In this document: positions 52,525-61,005 of the stretch, in pieces | Numbering within the stretch: the first letter of the stretch is position 1 | Layout of the letters: every line of letters starts with the position of its first letter | Assembly: GCF_003013695.1 (NCBI RefSeq) | Contig: NZ_CP027792.1 | Location: 496,001-560,000, forward strand | Source of the DNA: Pulveribacter suum | Lineage (GTDB): Bacteria; Pseudomonadota; Gammaproteobacteria; Burkholderiales; Burkholderiaceae_C | Direction of reading: 5' to 3' | DNA: 64,000 nt | Notes under the pieces: generated by a model | Database searches by the model: none | What the model was told of the DNA's origin: nothing | What the model saw: only the letters and a program-made list of their open reading frames with translations | Program-made: the position numbers and the translations under genes

Positions 52525-53771
52525 GCCGGCGATGATGCCGCATCGCCGCTGCCGTGCGCCGGCAGGCGCAGCACAAAGCAGGCGCCCTGGCGGCCGTCGG
52601 GGCGGCCCTCGCAGTGCACGGTGGCGCCGTGGCGCTCGGCGATCGAGCGCACCAGCGCCAGCCCCAGGCCCACGCCCCCGCTGCGCTCGCTGGCGCCCGG
52701 CAGGCGGTAAAAGGGCTCGAAGATGCGCTCGCGCTGCTGCGGGGGCACGCCCGGCCCCAGGTCACACACGCGTAGCACGCTGACCTCGCCCTGGCGCTGC
52801 AGCGACAGGGTGACCTCCCCCTGGCTGTAGCGACGCGCGTTCTCCAGCAGGTTGCGCAGCACGCGGCGCAGCAGCCGGGCGTCGCCCAGCACCTCCAGCG
52901 GGGCAGCGCCTTCGGCGCTCAGCTCGGCGTCCACGCGCACGCATTCCTCGGCCGCCAGGCCCAGCAGGTCCACGTTCTCGAGGTGCACCATGTCGCTGGC
53001 GCCGGCGTCCAGGCGGCTGGCCAGCAGGATCTCGTCCACCAGCTGGTCCAGCTCGGCGATGTTGCGCTCGATCTCGGCACGCGCAGCCGGCGGCGGGGCC
53101 TGGCCCTGCAGCAGCTCCAGCCCCATGCGGATGCGCGTGAGCGGCGAGCGCAGCTCGTGCGAGGCATTGGCCAGCAGCGACTTGTGCGACTGCACCAGCG
53201 CCTGGATGCGCGCCGCCGCGGCGTTGAACTGGCGCGCCAGTTGCGCCACCTCGTCGTGGCCCTGCTCGGGCACGCGCACCGACAGGTCGCCCTCGCCAAA
53301 GCGCTGCACGCTGCGCTCGAGCTGCTCCAGCCGCTGCAGCAGGCGCCGGATGATGGGAAACACGCCCACCGTGACGGCAATGCCCACCAGCGCCAGGATC
53401 CAGACGAAGCCGTAAGGCGGGCGCAGCCAGAAGGCAGCGCCGTGGCGGTCGCGGTTGCCGCCGGCGCTGCCGCGCTGGCGCGGCCCCAGGCGCAGGCTGT
53501 AGCCCTGGCCGTCCTCGGCCTGCACGTCCAGCTGCAGCCCGGTGTCGGGCTCGACCGGCACGCGCGTGGCCAGGCCCTGCAGCAGCACCTGCCCCGTGGG
53601 CGAGAGCAGCTGCAGCTCGCGCGGCGGCTGGCTGGCCAGGCTCTGCGCGTTGTGCTCGGCCGCCACGCGCCAGGCGTAGCCAATGACCAGGGCAAACACC
53701 AGCACCCCGCCCACCACGGCCAGCCAGATGCGCAGGTACAGCCGGCGCGAAAACGGGCTCAGGATCGACAC
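52521..53771 (-). CDS. Two-component sensor histidine kinase
   Basis: A 416-residue membrane kinase. Two membrane helices (about 12-34 and 120-145) enclose a periplasmic sensor of about 85 residues. HAMP domain follows, then the phospho-His region LLANASHELRSPLTRIRMGLELL, the N box LRNLLENARRYS, and G boxes DLGPGVPP and GGVGLGLALVRSIAERHG. The response regulator gene lies upstream with a 186-base gap containing repeat B. The short sensor resembles RstB/EnvZ-class kinases; the signal is unknown. Confidence 0.93.
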   Translation of the reverse strand: MSILSPFSRRLYLRIWLAVVGGVLVFALVIGYAWRVAAEHNAQSLASQPPRELQLLSPTGQVLLQGLATRVPVEPDTGLQLDVQAEDGQGYSLRLGPRQRGSAGGNRDRHGAAFWLRPPYGFVWILALVGIAVTVGVFPIIRRLLQRLEQLERSVQRFGEGDLSVRVPEQGHDEVAQLARQFNAAAARIQALVQSHKSLLANASHELRSPLTRIRMGLELLQGQAPPPAARAEIERNIAELDQLVDEILLASRLDAGASDMVHLENVDLLGLAAEECVRVDAELSAEGAAPLEVLGDARLLRRVLRNLLENARRYSQGEVTLSLQRQGEVSVLRVCDLGPGVPPQQRERIFEPFYRLPGASERSGGVGLGLALVRSIAERHGATVHCEGRPDGRQGACFVLRLPAHGSGDAASSPA

Positions 53772-53861
53772 GACGCACTCACCTCCACTTTCCTGCCTTT
53801 TTCATATCCCACCACTGGCGCACCCGATGCCCCTGGCGCAACCCATGCTAGGGCCGCCGTG

Positions 53862-53951
53862 CAAGGGCCGCCCCGCAGCACGGGCGGCGTCCCCCTTCCC
53901 GCACGCGGAGCGGGCGAGAGAAGGGGGAAGCGGCGCAGCCGCTCAGGGGGA
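53862..53951. repeat. Palindromic repeat family B, copy 2
   Basis: Has GCAAGGGCCGCCCCGC at the left, CCCCCTTCCC pairing with GAGAAGGGGGAAG, and the CTCAGGGGG tail next to the response-regulator stop. It lies between the response regulator and kinase genes of one operon, so it would form a stem in the operon message. Confidence 0.75.
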
Positions 53952-53957
53952 TGCTTC

Positions 53958-54677
53958 TCAATCTTGCTGCCGCGCAAACACATAGCCCACCCCGCGCACC
54001 GTCAAGATGCGCTTGGGGTTCTTGGGGTCGGCCTCGATGGCCGCGCGGATGCGTCCCATGTGCACGTCGATGGAGCGGTCGAACGCCTCCAGCTCGCGCC
54101 CGCGCACGGCCTCCATGATCTGCTCGCGCGTGAGCACGCGGCCGGCGCGCTCGGCCATGGTGACCAGCAGGTCGAACTGGTAGGAAGTCAGCTCCGCCGC
54201 CTGGCCGGCCACGCTCACCGTGCGTGCGTCGCGATCGATCTCCAGCTGGCCGAAGCGCATGACGTTGGCCGCAGGCTGGCTGCCGGCCTCGCGCCGGCGC
54301 AAGAGCGCGCGGATGCGCGCCAGCAGCTCGCGCGGCTCGAACGGCTTGGGCAGGTAGTCGTCGGCGCCGATTTCCAGGCCGATGACCCGGTCCATGGGGT
54401 CGCCCTTGGCGGTGAGCATCAGCACCGGGATGCGCGCCGCCGCGCCGGGCAGGGCGCGGATGCGCCGGCATACCTCCAGGCCGTCGATGCCGGGCAGCAT
54501 CAGGTCCAGGATGACCAGGTCGGGCGGCGGCGCGCCGCCCTCGGGGCCTTGCAGGTGCGCCAGGCCGCTCTCGCCGTCGGCCATGTGCGCCACGCGCAGG
54601 CCCGACTGGGCCAGGTATTCGCTGACCATCTGCGCCAGGCGCAGGTCGTCTTCGATCATCAGAAGCTGCGAACTCAT
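53958..54677 (-). CDS. OmpR-family response regulator
   Basis: A 239-residue regulator. The receiver domain has acidic EDD near residue 10, the phospho-Asp in LVILDLMLPGIDG, Thr in MLTAKG and Lys in YLPKPFEPRELLARI. The winged-helix output domain contains LTSYQFDLLVTMAERAGRVLTREQIMEAV and RSIDVHMGRIRAAIEADPKNPKRILTVRGVGYVF. ATG 54677 has AGAGGA nine bases ahead; ATG 54686 is less well placed. Target genes are unknown; the kinase and MOSC genes follow on the same strand. Confidence 0.94.
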   Translation of the reverse strand: MSSQLLMIEDDLRLAQMVSEYLAQSGLRVAHMADGESGLAHLQGPEGGAPPPDLVILDLMLPGIDGLEVCRRIRALPGAAARIPVLMLTAKGDPMDRVIGLEIGADDYLPKPFEPRELLARIRALLRRREAGSQPAANVMRFGQLEIDRDARTVSVAGQAAELTSYQFDLLVTMAERAGRVLTREQIMEAVRGRELEAFDRSIDVHMGRIRAAIEADPKNPKRILTVRGVGYVFARQQD

Positions 54678-54755
54678 GCGGGCCATCCTCTGCTGCGGCT
54701 GTCTCGCCAGGGTGTCGGTCACGTAAAGCCGCGGTAAACCAACCGCGGCGCTATT

Positions 54756-54802
54756 AAATACATAGCTTCCAGCGCTTGACTGTCAAGGGCTGGAAGCCTT
54801 TT
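54756..54802 (+). repeat. Repeat family A, copy 12, overlapping the ampG 3' end
   Basis: CATAGCTTCCAGCGCTTG, a short loop, then AAGGGCTGGAAGCCTTTTCC. The palindrome plus T run is terminator-like for rightward transcription. Its right half encodes the last residues (KASSP) and stop codon of the leftward AmpG-like gene. Confidence 0.75.
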
Positions 54803-56123
54803 CCATCTGATGTGCCGCCAGGGCCACCAGCACCAGCACCGGCAGGCCCAGCAGCGCCGTGCCGGTAAAGAAGCGGGCGTAGCCCCAGGCGTCCACGAAC
54901 TGCCCGGAAAAGCCCGCCAGCCATTTGGGCAGCAGCACCATGATGGAGCTGAACAGCGCGTACTGCGTGGCCGAGTACTGCACGTTGGTCAGCCCCGACA
55001 GGTAGGCGATGAACGCCGCCGAGGCAATGCCCCCGGCCAGGTTGTCGGCCGACACCACGGCCACCAGCGCCCGCACGTCGTGCCCGTGCCCGGCCAGCCA
55101 GGCGAACAGCAAGTTGCTGGCGGCGCTGAGCACGGCGCCCAGCATCAGCACGCGCATGACGCCCAGGCGCATGGACAGCACGCCGCCCACGAACGCCCCC
55201 ACCAGCGTCATCACCACGCCGTAGATCTTGGTGACGGCGGCCACCTCGTCCTTGGTGTAGCCCATGTCCACGTAGAACGGGTTGGCCATGATGCCCATGA
55301 CCACGTCGCTGATGCGGTAGGTGGCGATCAGCGCCAGGATCAGCGCCGCCTGCCAGCGGTAGCGGGCGATGAAGTCGGCAAACGGCGCCACCACCGCGCC
55401 GCGCAGCCAGTCGGCCAGGCCGCGCGCGGGCGCCAGCGGGCGCGGCGCCGGCTCGGGCGACAACGCCACGGTCAGCATGCCCAGCAGCATGGACGCAGCC
55501 ATGGCCAGGTAGGCCACACGCCAGGCGCCGGCCTGGTAGCCGGGGCCGCCTGCGACTTCGGCGCGCGCGGCCAGCCACAGCACGCCGGCGCCGGCCCAGA
55601 TCATGGCCAGCCGGTAGCCCGTCTGGTAGGTGGCGGCCAGGGCGGCCTGGCGATCGGCATCGGCCGACTCGATGCGAAAGGCGTCCAGCGCAATGTCCTG
55701 CGTGGCCGAGCCGAAGGCCACCACCAGCGCCCAGCCCACGAGGGCACCCAGCTGCGTGCGCGGGTCCACCAGCGCCATGCCGGCCAGGCCCACGGCCACC
55801 GCCAGCTGCGCCACCAGCAGCCAGCTGCGCCGCCGGCCCAGGCGGCGGGTCAGCAGCGGCAGCGCCAGCCGGTCCACCAGCGGCGCCCAGGCCCACTTGA
55901 AGGCATAGGCCAGCGCCACCCACGACAGGTAGCCGATGGTGGTGCGGGCGATGCCCGCCTCGCGCAGGCGAAACGACAGCGTGCCCAGCACCAGCAGCAG
56001 CGGCAGCCCGGCGGAAAAGCCCAGCGCCAGCATGCGCAGGCTGGCCGGCTCCAGATAGACGCGCCAAGCCTGCAGCCAGGACGAGCGGGGCGCGGCGGGC
56101 GGGGCAGGGCGGTCGGCAGGCAT
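54783..56123 (-). CDS. ampG: AmpG-like MFS muropeptide transporter
   Basis: A 446-residue MFS permease of the AmpG type, which imports GlcNAc-anhydroMurNAc peptides for cell-wall recycling. Features: ALGFSAGLPLLLVLGTLSFRLREAGI, YAFKWAWAPLVDRL, FGSATQDIALDAFRIES, YKTGYR-like YQTGYRLAMIWAGAG, and NLAGGIASAAFIAYLSGLTN. ATG 56123 starts the protein about 30 residues before the first helix; the frame is open further upstream. The C-terminal residues come from repeat A. Divergent from an AraC-type regulator gene. Confidence 0.88.
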   Translation of the reverse strand: MPADRPAPPAAPRSSWLQAWRVYLEPASLRMLALGFSAGLPLLLVLGTLSFRLREAGIARTTIGYLSWVALAYAFKWAWAPLVDRLALPLLTRRLGRRRSWLLVAQLAVAVGLAGMALVDPRTQLGALVGWALVVAFGSATQDIALDAFRIESADADRQAALAATYQTGYRLAMIWAGAGVLWLAARAEVAGGPGYQAGAWRVAYLAMAASMLLGMLTVALSPEPAPRPLAPARGLADWLRGAVVAPFADFIARYRWQAALILALIATYRISDVVMGIMANPFYVDMGYTKDEVAAVTKIYGVVMTLVGAFVGGVLSMRLGVMRVLMLGAVLSAASNLLFAWLAGHGHDVRALVAVVSADNLAGGIASAAFIAYLSGLTNVQYSATQYALFSSIMVLLPKWLAGFSGQFVDAWGYARFFTGTALLGLPVLVLVALAAHQMEKASSP

Positions 56124-56241
56124 CAAGGGCAGGCGGGCAGGACGGAAAGGATGGCGGCGCGGGAGCCGCCGCGGCCGGGCAGAAGGCCCGGCCATGGCGG
56201 GGCATTATCCGCACGCCCCGCCGCGGGTAGCATCGCCTCCC

Positions 56242-57006
56242 ATGCCCGGCTCCGCGCTGCCCTCGCGCCCCCTCGCCTCCGTGCGCCGCTATGGCGGCGA
56301 GCACGTGGCGCACGCGCACGACCACGCCCAGCTGCTGTATGCCCTGCAGGGGCGCATGGAGCTGGAGGTGGGCGGGCGCGCCGCCTTCGTGGACACCGCC
56401 TGTGGCCTGGTCGTGCCCGCCGGCACGGTGCACGGCTTTCTGGCCCGCCCGGGCACCCGCATCTTCGTGATCGACGCGCCGCCCGGACCCGCGCTGCAGC
56501 GGGCGCGCCGCTTTGCCGTGCCCGCGGCGGCGCAGGCCCTGGCGCGCACGGCCGGCGCGGCGCTGGAGCTGTCCGGCCCTGGCGCTGGCGCGGCGCTGCA
56601 CGCCGCGGCCGCCTGCCTGCCGCTGCTGCTGGACACCCCGCGCGTGCTGGCCCGCCGCCCGCTGGACGAAGCCCTGCTGCAGGCCGCCGTGGACCGCGCC
56701 CTGCGCGAGCCCTGGCCCACCGCGCGCATGGCCTGCCTGTTTCACCTCAGCGCGGCGCGCTTTCACGCGCGCTGGCTGGAGCTGACGGGCCACACGCCGC
56801 AGGACTGGCTGCGCGCACGCCGCCTGGACGCAGCCGAGCGCCTGTTGGCACGCGGCCGGCCGCTGGCGGCCGCGGCGCTGGCCACCGGCTACGCCAGCGC
56901 CAGCGCGCTGGCCTACGCGCTGCGGCGCGAGCGCGGTGTGGGCGCACGCGCGCTGCGCGCCGGGGTGCCGCCGCCTTTGCAAGCAAAAAACACCGCAAAC
57001 CCTTGA
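56242..57006 (+). CDS. AraC-family regulator with N-terminal cupin
   Basis: A 254-residue regulator. The N-terminal cupin (about 15-85) has HAHDHAQLLYALQGRMELEVGG and VVPAGTVHGF. The C-terminal AraC domain is HLSAARFHARWLELTGHTPQDWLRARRLDAAERLLARGRPLAAAALATGYASASALAYALRRERG, shorter than normal at the first helix-turn-helix. Its last eight residues (QAKNTANP) come from a repeat A copy. Divergent from ampG (118 bases between starts), so it may regulate ampG, itself, or the EamA gene downstream. Confidence 0.85.
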   Translation: MPGSALPSRPLASVRRYGGEHVAHAHDHAQLLYALQGRMELEVGGRAAFVDTACGLVVPAGTVHGFLARPGTRIFVIDAPPGPALQRARRFAVPAAAQALARTAGAALELSGPGAGAALHAAAACLPLLLDTPRVLARRPLDEALLQAAVDRALREPWPTARMACLFHLSAARFHARWLELTGHTPQDWLRARRLDAAERLLARGRPLAAAALATGYASASALAYALRRERGVGARALRAGVPPPLQAKNTANP

Positions 57007-57040
57007 CAGGCAAGCGCTGGCGGCTACTCATTCAATAGCT
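56985..57040 (-). repeat. Repeat family A, copy 13, overlapping the AraC gene 3' end
   Basis: AAAAAACACCGCAAACCCTTGACAGG then CAAGCGCTGGCGGCTAC. The left half supplies the C-terminal codons and stop of the AraC-type gene. Confidence 0.7.
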
Positions 57041-57105
57041 AACCGAAGCGGCTCCTCGCGCGTTTCTCGACATCGGCGCAGGCCTGCGGCAGGCACCATG
57101 CGGCC

Positions 57106-58050
57106 ATGCACCACCACCACCCTTGCACCGCCACCTCGCCGCAGGCCGGCATCGCCCTGGTCAGCCTGGCGGCGCTGCTGTGGGGCACCACCGGCACGGC
57201 CCAGCAGCTGGGCGCAGGGGGGCTGTCGCCCTTTTGGGTGGGCGCCGCGCAGCTGGCGGTTGCCAGTGCCTTCTTCGCCTGCGCGCAGGCGCTGGGGCGC
57301 TGGCGCGGCCGGCCCCGCCCCGGCGGCCCGGCGCGGGGCGGCCCCGGCGCGCCGCCGCGGGTGCCGCTGGCCTGGCTGGCGCTGGCCTCGGCCGGCATTG
57401 GCGGCTACAGCATCGCCTTCTACGCCGGCGTGCGCCTGGCCGGCGTGGGCGTGGGCACGGCGGTGGCCATTGGCAGCAGCCCGGTCTGGGCCGGCCTCAT
57501 CCAGGCCGTGGTGCAGCGCGCCCCGCCGCCCGTGCGGTGGTGGCTGGGCGTGGGCGTCAGTGTGGCCGGTGGCGCGCTGATGGCGCTGGCGCGCGGCGGC
57601 GGCGCCGCGGCGCCGGCGTGGGCCGGGCTGGGCCTGTGCCTGCTGGCCGGGCTGGCCTACGCCGCCTACGCGCTGGTCAACAAGCGCCTGGTGGCCCGCG
57701 CGCCGGCCGGCTGGGTCAACCTGCGCGTGTTCAGCGGGGCGGCGCTGCTGGCGCTGCCGGCGGCGGCGCTGCTGGCGGGCGTGCCGCGCTTCAGCGCGCC
57801 GGCGCTGGCGCTGGTGCTGTACCTGGGGGTGGTGGTGTCGGGCCTGGCCTATGTCGCGTTTTCCGGCGGGCTGCGGCACATCGGCGGCGCCACGGCCGTG
57901 ACGCTCACCCTGATCGAGCCGGCCGCTGCCTTCGCCCTGGCGCTGCTGGTGCTGGGCGAGCGACCGCCCGCGCCCGCCTACTGGGGCCTGGCCGCGCTGC
58001 TGGCGGGGCTGGGGCTGGTCATCCGGGCCGAGCTGCGCGGCGCGCGCTGA
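57106..58050 (+). CDS. EamA/DMT family transporter
   Basis: A 314-residue transporter with ten hydrophobic helices in two EamA repeats (GIALVSLAALLWGTTGTAQQL at the start; AGLAYAAYALVNKRLV begins the second). The conserved GERPPAPAYWGLAALLAGL ending is typical. A His-rich start (MHHHHP) is natural here. The AraC-type gene upstream may control it. Substrate unknown. Confidence 0.88.
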   Translation: MHHHHPCTATSPQAGIALVSLAALLWGTTGTAQQLGAGGLSPFWVGAAQLAVASAFFACAQALGRWRGRPRPGGPARGGPGAPPRVPLAWLALASAGIGGYSIAFYAGVRLAGVGVGTAVAIGSSPVWAGLIQAVVQRAPPPVRWWLGVGVSVAGGALMALARGGGAAAPAWAGLGLCLLAGLAYAAYALVNKRLVARAPAGWVNLRVFSGAALLALPAAALLAGVPRFSAPALALVLYLGVVVSGLAYVAFSGGLRHIGGATAVTLTLIEPAAAFALALLVLGERPPAPAYWGLAALLAGLGLVIRAELRGAR

Positions 58051-58183
58051 GCCGGGCCGTTGCTTGCAATTGCTGGCCAATGGTTACCGCCCGGCGGTCA
58101 ACGCCCGGCTCCCGCCCGCCGTTGCCTGACAGGGCGGCTTGCGGCGCGCCCCGCGCCCCGCCGTATGAGACGAGGAACTGTGC

Positions 58184-58507
58184 ATGAACCACAAGAACAA
58201 CTGCAAGGCATGGGCGCTGGCCGCCGTGCTCTGTCTGGCCAGCGCCGGTTCGCTGGCCCAGGTGAACGTCCACGTGGACCTGGGGCTGCCCGCACCGGCG
58301 CCGGTGTATGTGCCGCCGCCGGTGCATGTCCTGCCGCGGCCGGTGTATGTGGCGCCGCCCGTGGCCGTGGTGCCGCAGCCGGTGTACGCCCCGCCCCCGC
58401 ACGGCAGCAAGGAATGGCACAAGTGGCACAAGCGCCAGATGAAGGAGCAGCGCAAGGCGGAAAAGCGCGCCCACAAGCGCTGGCACCGTGATCGGGACGA
58501 CGATTGA
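58184..58507 (+). CDS. Secreted Pro/Val-rich protein with a basic tail
   Basis: A 107-residue exported protein. Signal peptide cut after AGSLAQ near residue 26. The middle repeats Pro-Val-Tyr units (PVYVPPPVHV, RPVYVAPPVAV, QPVYAPPP). The C-terminal 35 residues are strongly basic with alternating Trp, His and Lys (KEWHKWHKRQMKEQRKAEKRAHKRW). Proteins of this type are frequent but uncharacterised in Comamonadaceae. GAGGAAC precedes ATG 58184. Confidence 0.8.
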   Translation: MNHKNNCKAWALAAVLCLASAGSLAQVNVHVDLGLPAPAPVYVPPPVHVLPRPVYVAPPVAVVPQPVYAPPPHGSKEWHKWHKRQMKEQRKAEKRAHKRWHRDRDDD

Positions 58508-58611
58508 GGCGCCAGGCGCGCGCGCTGCCCCTGGGGGCGCCGCCTGAACGACAGCCGGGTGCGCAGCGCGCTGACACGCCGGGCCCTTGCGGCGTGACTA
58601 GACTGCCGCCC

Positions 58612-59487
58612 ATGCTTTTTCGCTCCTCCAACGCGTCCCCCGATGCCGGGCCTTCCAGCTGCCGCTGCTGCGCTTTGCGTGCGGGGCCCTGGCCGGGGCG
58701 CCGTGGCTTCATGCTGGCCGGGCTGGCTGCTGCCGCCACGCCGGCGCTGGCGCAGGTGGATGTGGGCGGCGCCTCGCGCATGCGCAGCCTGGTGCCGGCC
58801 GAGACGCTGGAGGGCTCGGCCACGCAGCAATACCACCAGCTGCTGGAGCAGGCCCGTGCCAAGCGCGCGCTGGCGCCCGAGGGCCATCCCCAGCTGCAGC
58901 GCCTGCGCACCATCGCCCAGCGCATCATTCCCTACGCGGCGCAGTGGAACCCGCGCGCGCGCGATTGGCGCTGGGAGGTCAACCTGATTGGCAGCAAGCA
59001 GATCAACGCCTTTTGCATGCCGGGCGGCAAGATCGCCTTCTATACCGGCATCCTGGAGCAGCTGAAGCTGACCGATGACGAGGTGGCCATGGTCATGGGC
59101 CACGAGATGGCGCACGCCCTGCGCGAGCACGCCCGCTCGCGCATCGCCAAGAGCCAAGCCACCAGCATCGGCCTGTCGTTGGGCGCCCAGCTGCTGGGCC
59201 TGGGCGATATGGGCAACGCCGCAGCCAACCTGGGCACGCAGCTGCTGACGCTGAAGTTCAGCCGCGGCGACGAGACCGAGGCCGATCTGGTCGGCCTGGA
59301 GCTGGCCGCCCGCGCCGGCTATGACCCGCAGGCCGCGGTGAGCCTGTGGCGCAAGATGGGCGAGGCTACCGGCTCGGGCGGGGTCGGTTTCCTGTCCACC
59401 CACCCCACCGGACCGGACCGCATCCGCGAGCTGGAGCAGAACGTGCCGCGCGTGCGGGGGCTGTACGAACAGGCGCGCAGGCGCTGA
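58612..59487 (+). CDS. M48 family metallopeptidase
   Basis: A 291-residue zinc peptidase of the M48 (HtpX/BepA-like) family. The catalytic motif HEMAH lies in VMGHEMAHALREHARS and the third ligand is the Glu in DETEADLVGLELAARAGYDP. RRGFMLAGLAAAATPALA near residues 30-48 is a twin-arginine-like signal, so export by Tat is possible. The C-terminus FLSTHPTGPDRIRELEQ is typical of the soluble YggG/LoiP-like branch. It probably takes part in outer-membrane protein quality control. Confidence 0.9.
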   Translation: MLFRSSNASPDAGPSSCRCCALRAGPWPGRRGFMLAGLAAAATPALAQVDVGGASRMRSLVPAETLEGSATQQYHQLLEQARAKRALAPEGHPQLQRLRTIAQRIIPYAAQWNPRARDWRWEVNLIGSKQINAFCMPGGKIAFYTGILEQLKLTDDEVAMVMGHEMAHALREHARSRIAKSQATSIGLSLGAQLLGLGDMGNAAANLGTQLLTLKFSRGDETEADLVGLELAARAGYDPQAAVSLWRKMGEATGSGGVGFLSTHPTGPDRIRELEQNVPRVRGLYEQARRR

Positions 59488-59491
59488 GCGC

Positions 59492-59546
59492 TATCAAAAA
59501 GCATAGCTGCCAGCGCTTGCCCCATGCGGCTTTGAGGCTGATTTGA
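59492..59546 (+). repeat. Dispersed repeat family A, copy 14
   Basis: CATAGCTGCCAGCGCTTG is an exact match to the left arm, followed by a degenerate right arm (GGCTTTGAGGCTGATTTG). It fills the space between the convergent peptidase and MBL-fold genes. Confidence 0.75.
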
Positions 59547-59549
59547 CCT

Positions 59550-60188
59550 TCAGGTGCCGCCCACGAAGGGGTTGCTGCGCCGCTCCTGCCCGAAAGTGCT
59601 CTCCGGCCCGTGGCCGGGAATGAACACCGTGTCGTCGCCCATGGGCCACAGGCGCCCTGTGATGCTGTCGATCAGCTGCTGGTGGTTGCCCTGGGGGAAG
59701 TCGGTGCGGCCGATGCTGCCGGCGAACAGCACGTCGCCGACGAACGCGCGCTTCGCTTGAGGCGCGTGGAACACCACGTGGCCGGGCGTGTGGCCCGGGC
59801 AGTGGCGCACGTGCAGGGTTTCCTGGCCAATGCTTACTGTGTCACCGTCGTGCAGCCAGCGCGTGGGCACGAAGGCCTGAGCCGGCGGAAAGCCGAACAT
59901 GGCGCTTTGCTGCGGCAGGCCGTCGATCCAGAACTGATCGCCTTCGTGCGGGCCGATGATGGGCAGCTGCAGCCGCTCGGCCAGCTCGCCGGCGCCGCCG
60001 GCGTGGTCGATGTGCGCGTGCGTCAGCCAGATGGCCTTGAGCGACAGTCCCAGGCGCTGCACGGCGGCCAGCAGCCGGTCCAGGTCGCCGCCGGGGTCGA
60101 TGACGGCGGCGTCCATGGTCTGGTCGCACCAGACGAGCGAGCAGTTCTGCTGGAAGGCCGTGACGGGGAGGGTCTGGTAGTGCAGCAT
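59550..60188 (-). CDS. Metallo-beta-lactamase fold hydrolase (glyoxalase II-like)
   Basis: A 212-residue MBL-fold hydrolase. The metal motif is LTHAHIDHAGGAGELAE (HxHxDH), with further ligands in HCPGHTPGHVVFH, FVGDVLFAGSIGRTDFP and IPGHGPESTFGQE. This matches the YcbL-type glyoxalase II branch, which hydrolyses glutathione thioesters. ATG 60188 lies one base after the xth stop, so the two are co-transcribed on the minus strand. Confidence 0.9.
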   Translation of the reverse strand: MLHYQTLPVTAFQQNCSLVWCDQTMDAAVIDPGGDLDRLLAAVQRLGLSLKAIWLTHAHIDHAGGAGELAERLQLPIIGPHEGDQFWIDGLPQQSAMFGFPPAQAFVPTRWLHDGDTVSIGQETLHVRHCPGHTPGHVVFHAPQAKRAFVGDVLFAGSIGRTDFPQGNHQQLIDSITGRLWPMGDDTVFIPGHGPESTFGQERRSNPFVGGT

Positions 60189-60189
60189 G

Positions 60190-61005
60190 TCAGAAAGTGA
60201 GGTCGTAGCCGATGGTGATGGGCGCGTGGTCGCTGAACTTCTCGCCCTTGTAGATGTGCTCGGTGCGCGCCAGGGCGGCCAGGGCCGGCGTGGCCAGGTG
60301 GTAGTCCAGGCGCCAGCCCACGTTGTTGGCATAGGCCTGGCCGCGGTTGCTCCACCAGGTGTAGCAGGCGTCGGTGGTGTCGGGCTGCAGGTGCCGGTAC
60401 ACGTCCACCAGGCCGCCGCCTGCGTCGCTTGCGTGTAACAACTTTGTCATCCAGGCGCGCTCTTCGGGCAGAAAGCCGCTGTTTTTCTGGTTGCTGCGCC
60501 AGTTCTTCAGGTCGGCTTGGCTGTGGGCGATGTTGATGTCGCCGCACAGGATGAACTCGCGCTCGGCTTTGAGGCCCATCAGGTGCGGATGGAAATTGGC
60601 CAGGAAGCGGTACTTGGCCAGCTGGCGCTCCTCGCCCGAGGAGCCGCTGGGAAAGTAGGCACTGATGAGCGACAGGCGGCGCGCAGGCGTATCGAAGCGC
60701 AGCTCCACATAGCGGCCCTCGGGGTCGAACTCGTTGCAGCCGTAGCCCACGCGCACGTCGCTGGGCTCGTGCCGGGTGTAGATGCCCACGCCCGAATAGC
60801 CCTTCTTGGCGGCGAAGTGAAAGTGCCCCTTCAGGCCTGCCAGCTCCTCGAAGCGGCCGGCGATGTCAGGCGCTTGGGCCTTGAGCTCCTGCACGCAAAT
60901 ACAATCCGGCGCCTGCCGGGCGATCCAGGCCTCCACCCCTTTGGATGTGGCCGAACGGATGCCGTTGAGATTGAGGCTGGTGATTTTGAACAGGGAAGCA
61001 TCCAT
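60190..61005 (-). CDS. xth: Exodeoxyribonuclease III
   Basis: A 271-residue AP endonuclease/3'-exonuclease of the ExoIII family. [27 protein letters not shown] (Glu metal ligand), [35 protein letters not shown] (Asp/Asn catalytic) and the final [13 protein letters not shown] are all present. ATG 61005 shares two bases with the pyrE start on the other strand; a GTG at 61026 would extend the overlap. Confidence 0.93.
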   Translation of the reverse strand: MDASLFKITSLNLNGIRSATSKGVEAWIARQAPDCICVQELKAQAPDIAGRFEELAGLKGHFHFAAKKGYSGVGIYTRHEPSDVRVGYGCNEFDPEGRYVELRFDTPARRLSLISAYFPSGSSGEERQLAKYRFLANFHPHLMGLKAEREFILCGDINIAHSQADLKNWRSNQKNSGFLPEERAWMTKLLHASDAGGGLVDVYRHLQPDTTDACYTWWSNRGQAYANNVGWRLDYHLATPALAALARTEHIYKGEKFSDHAPITIGYDLTF

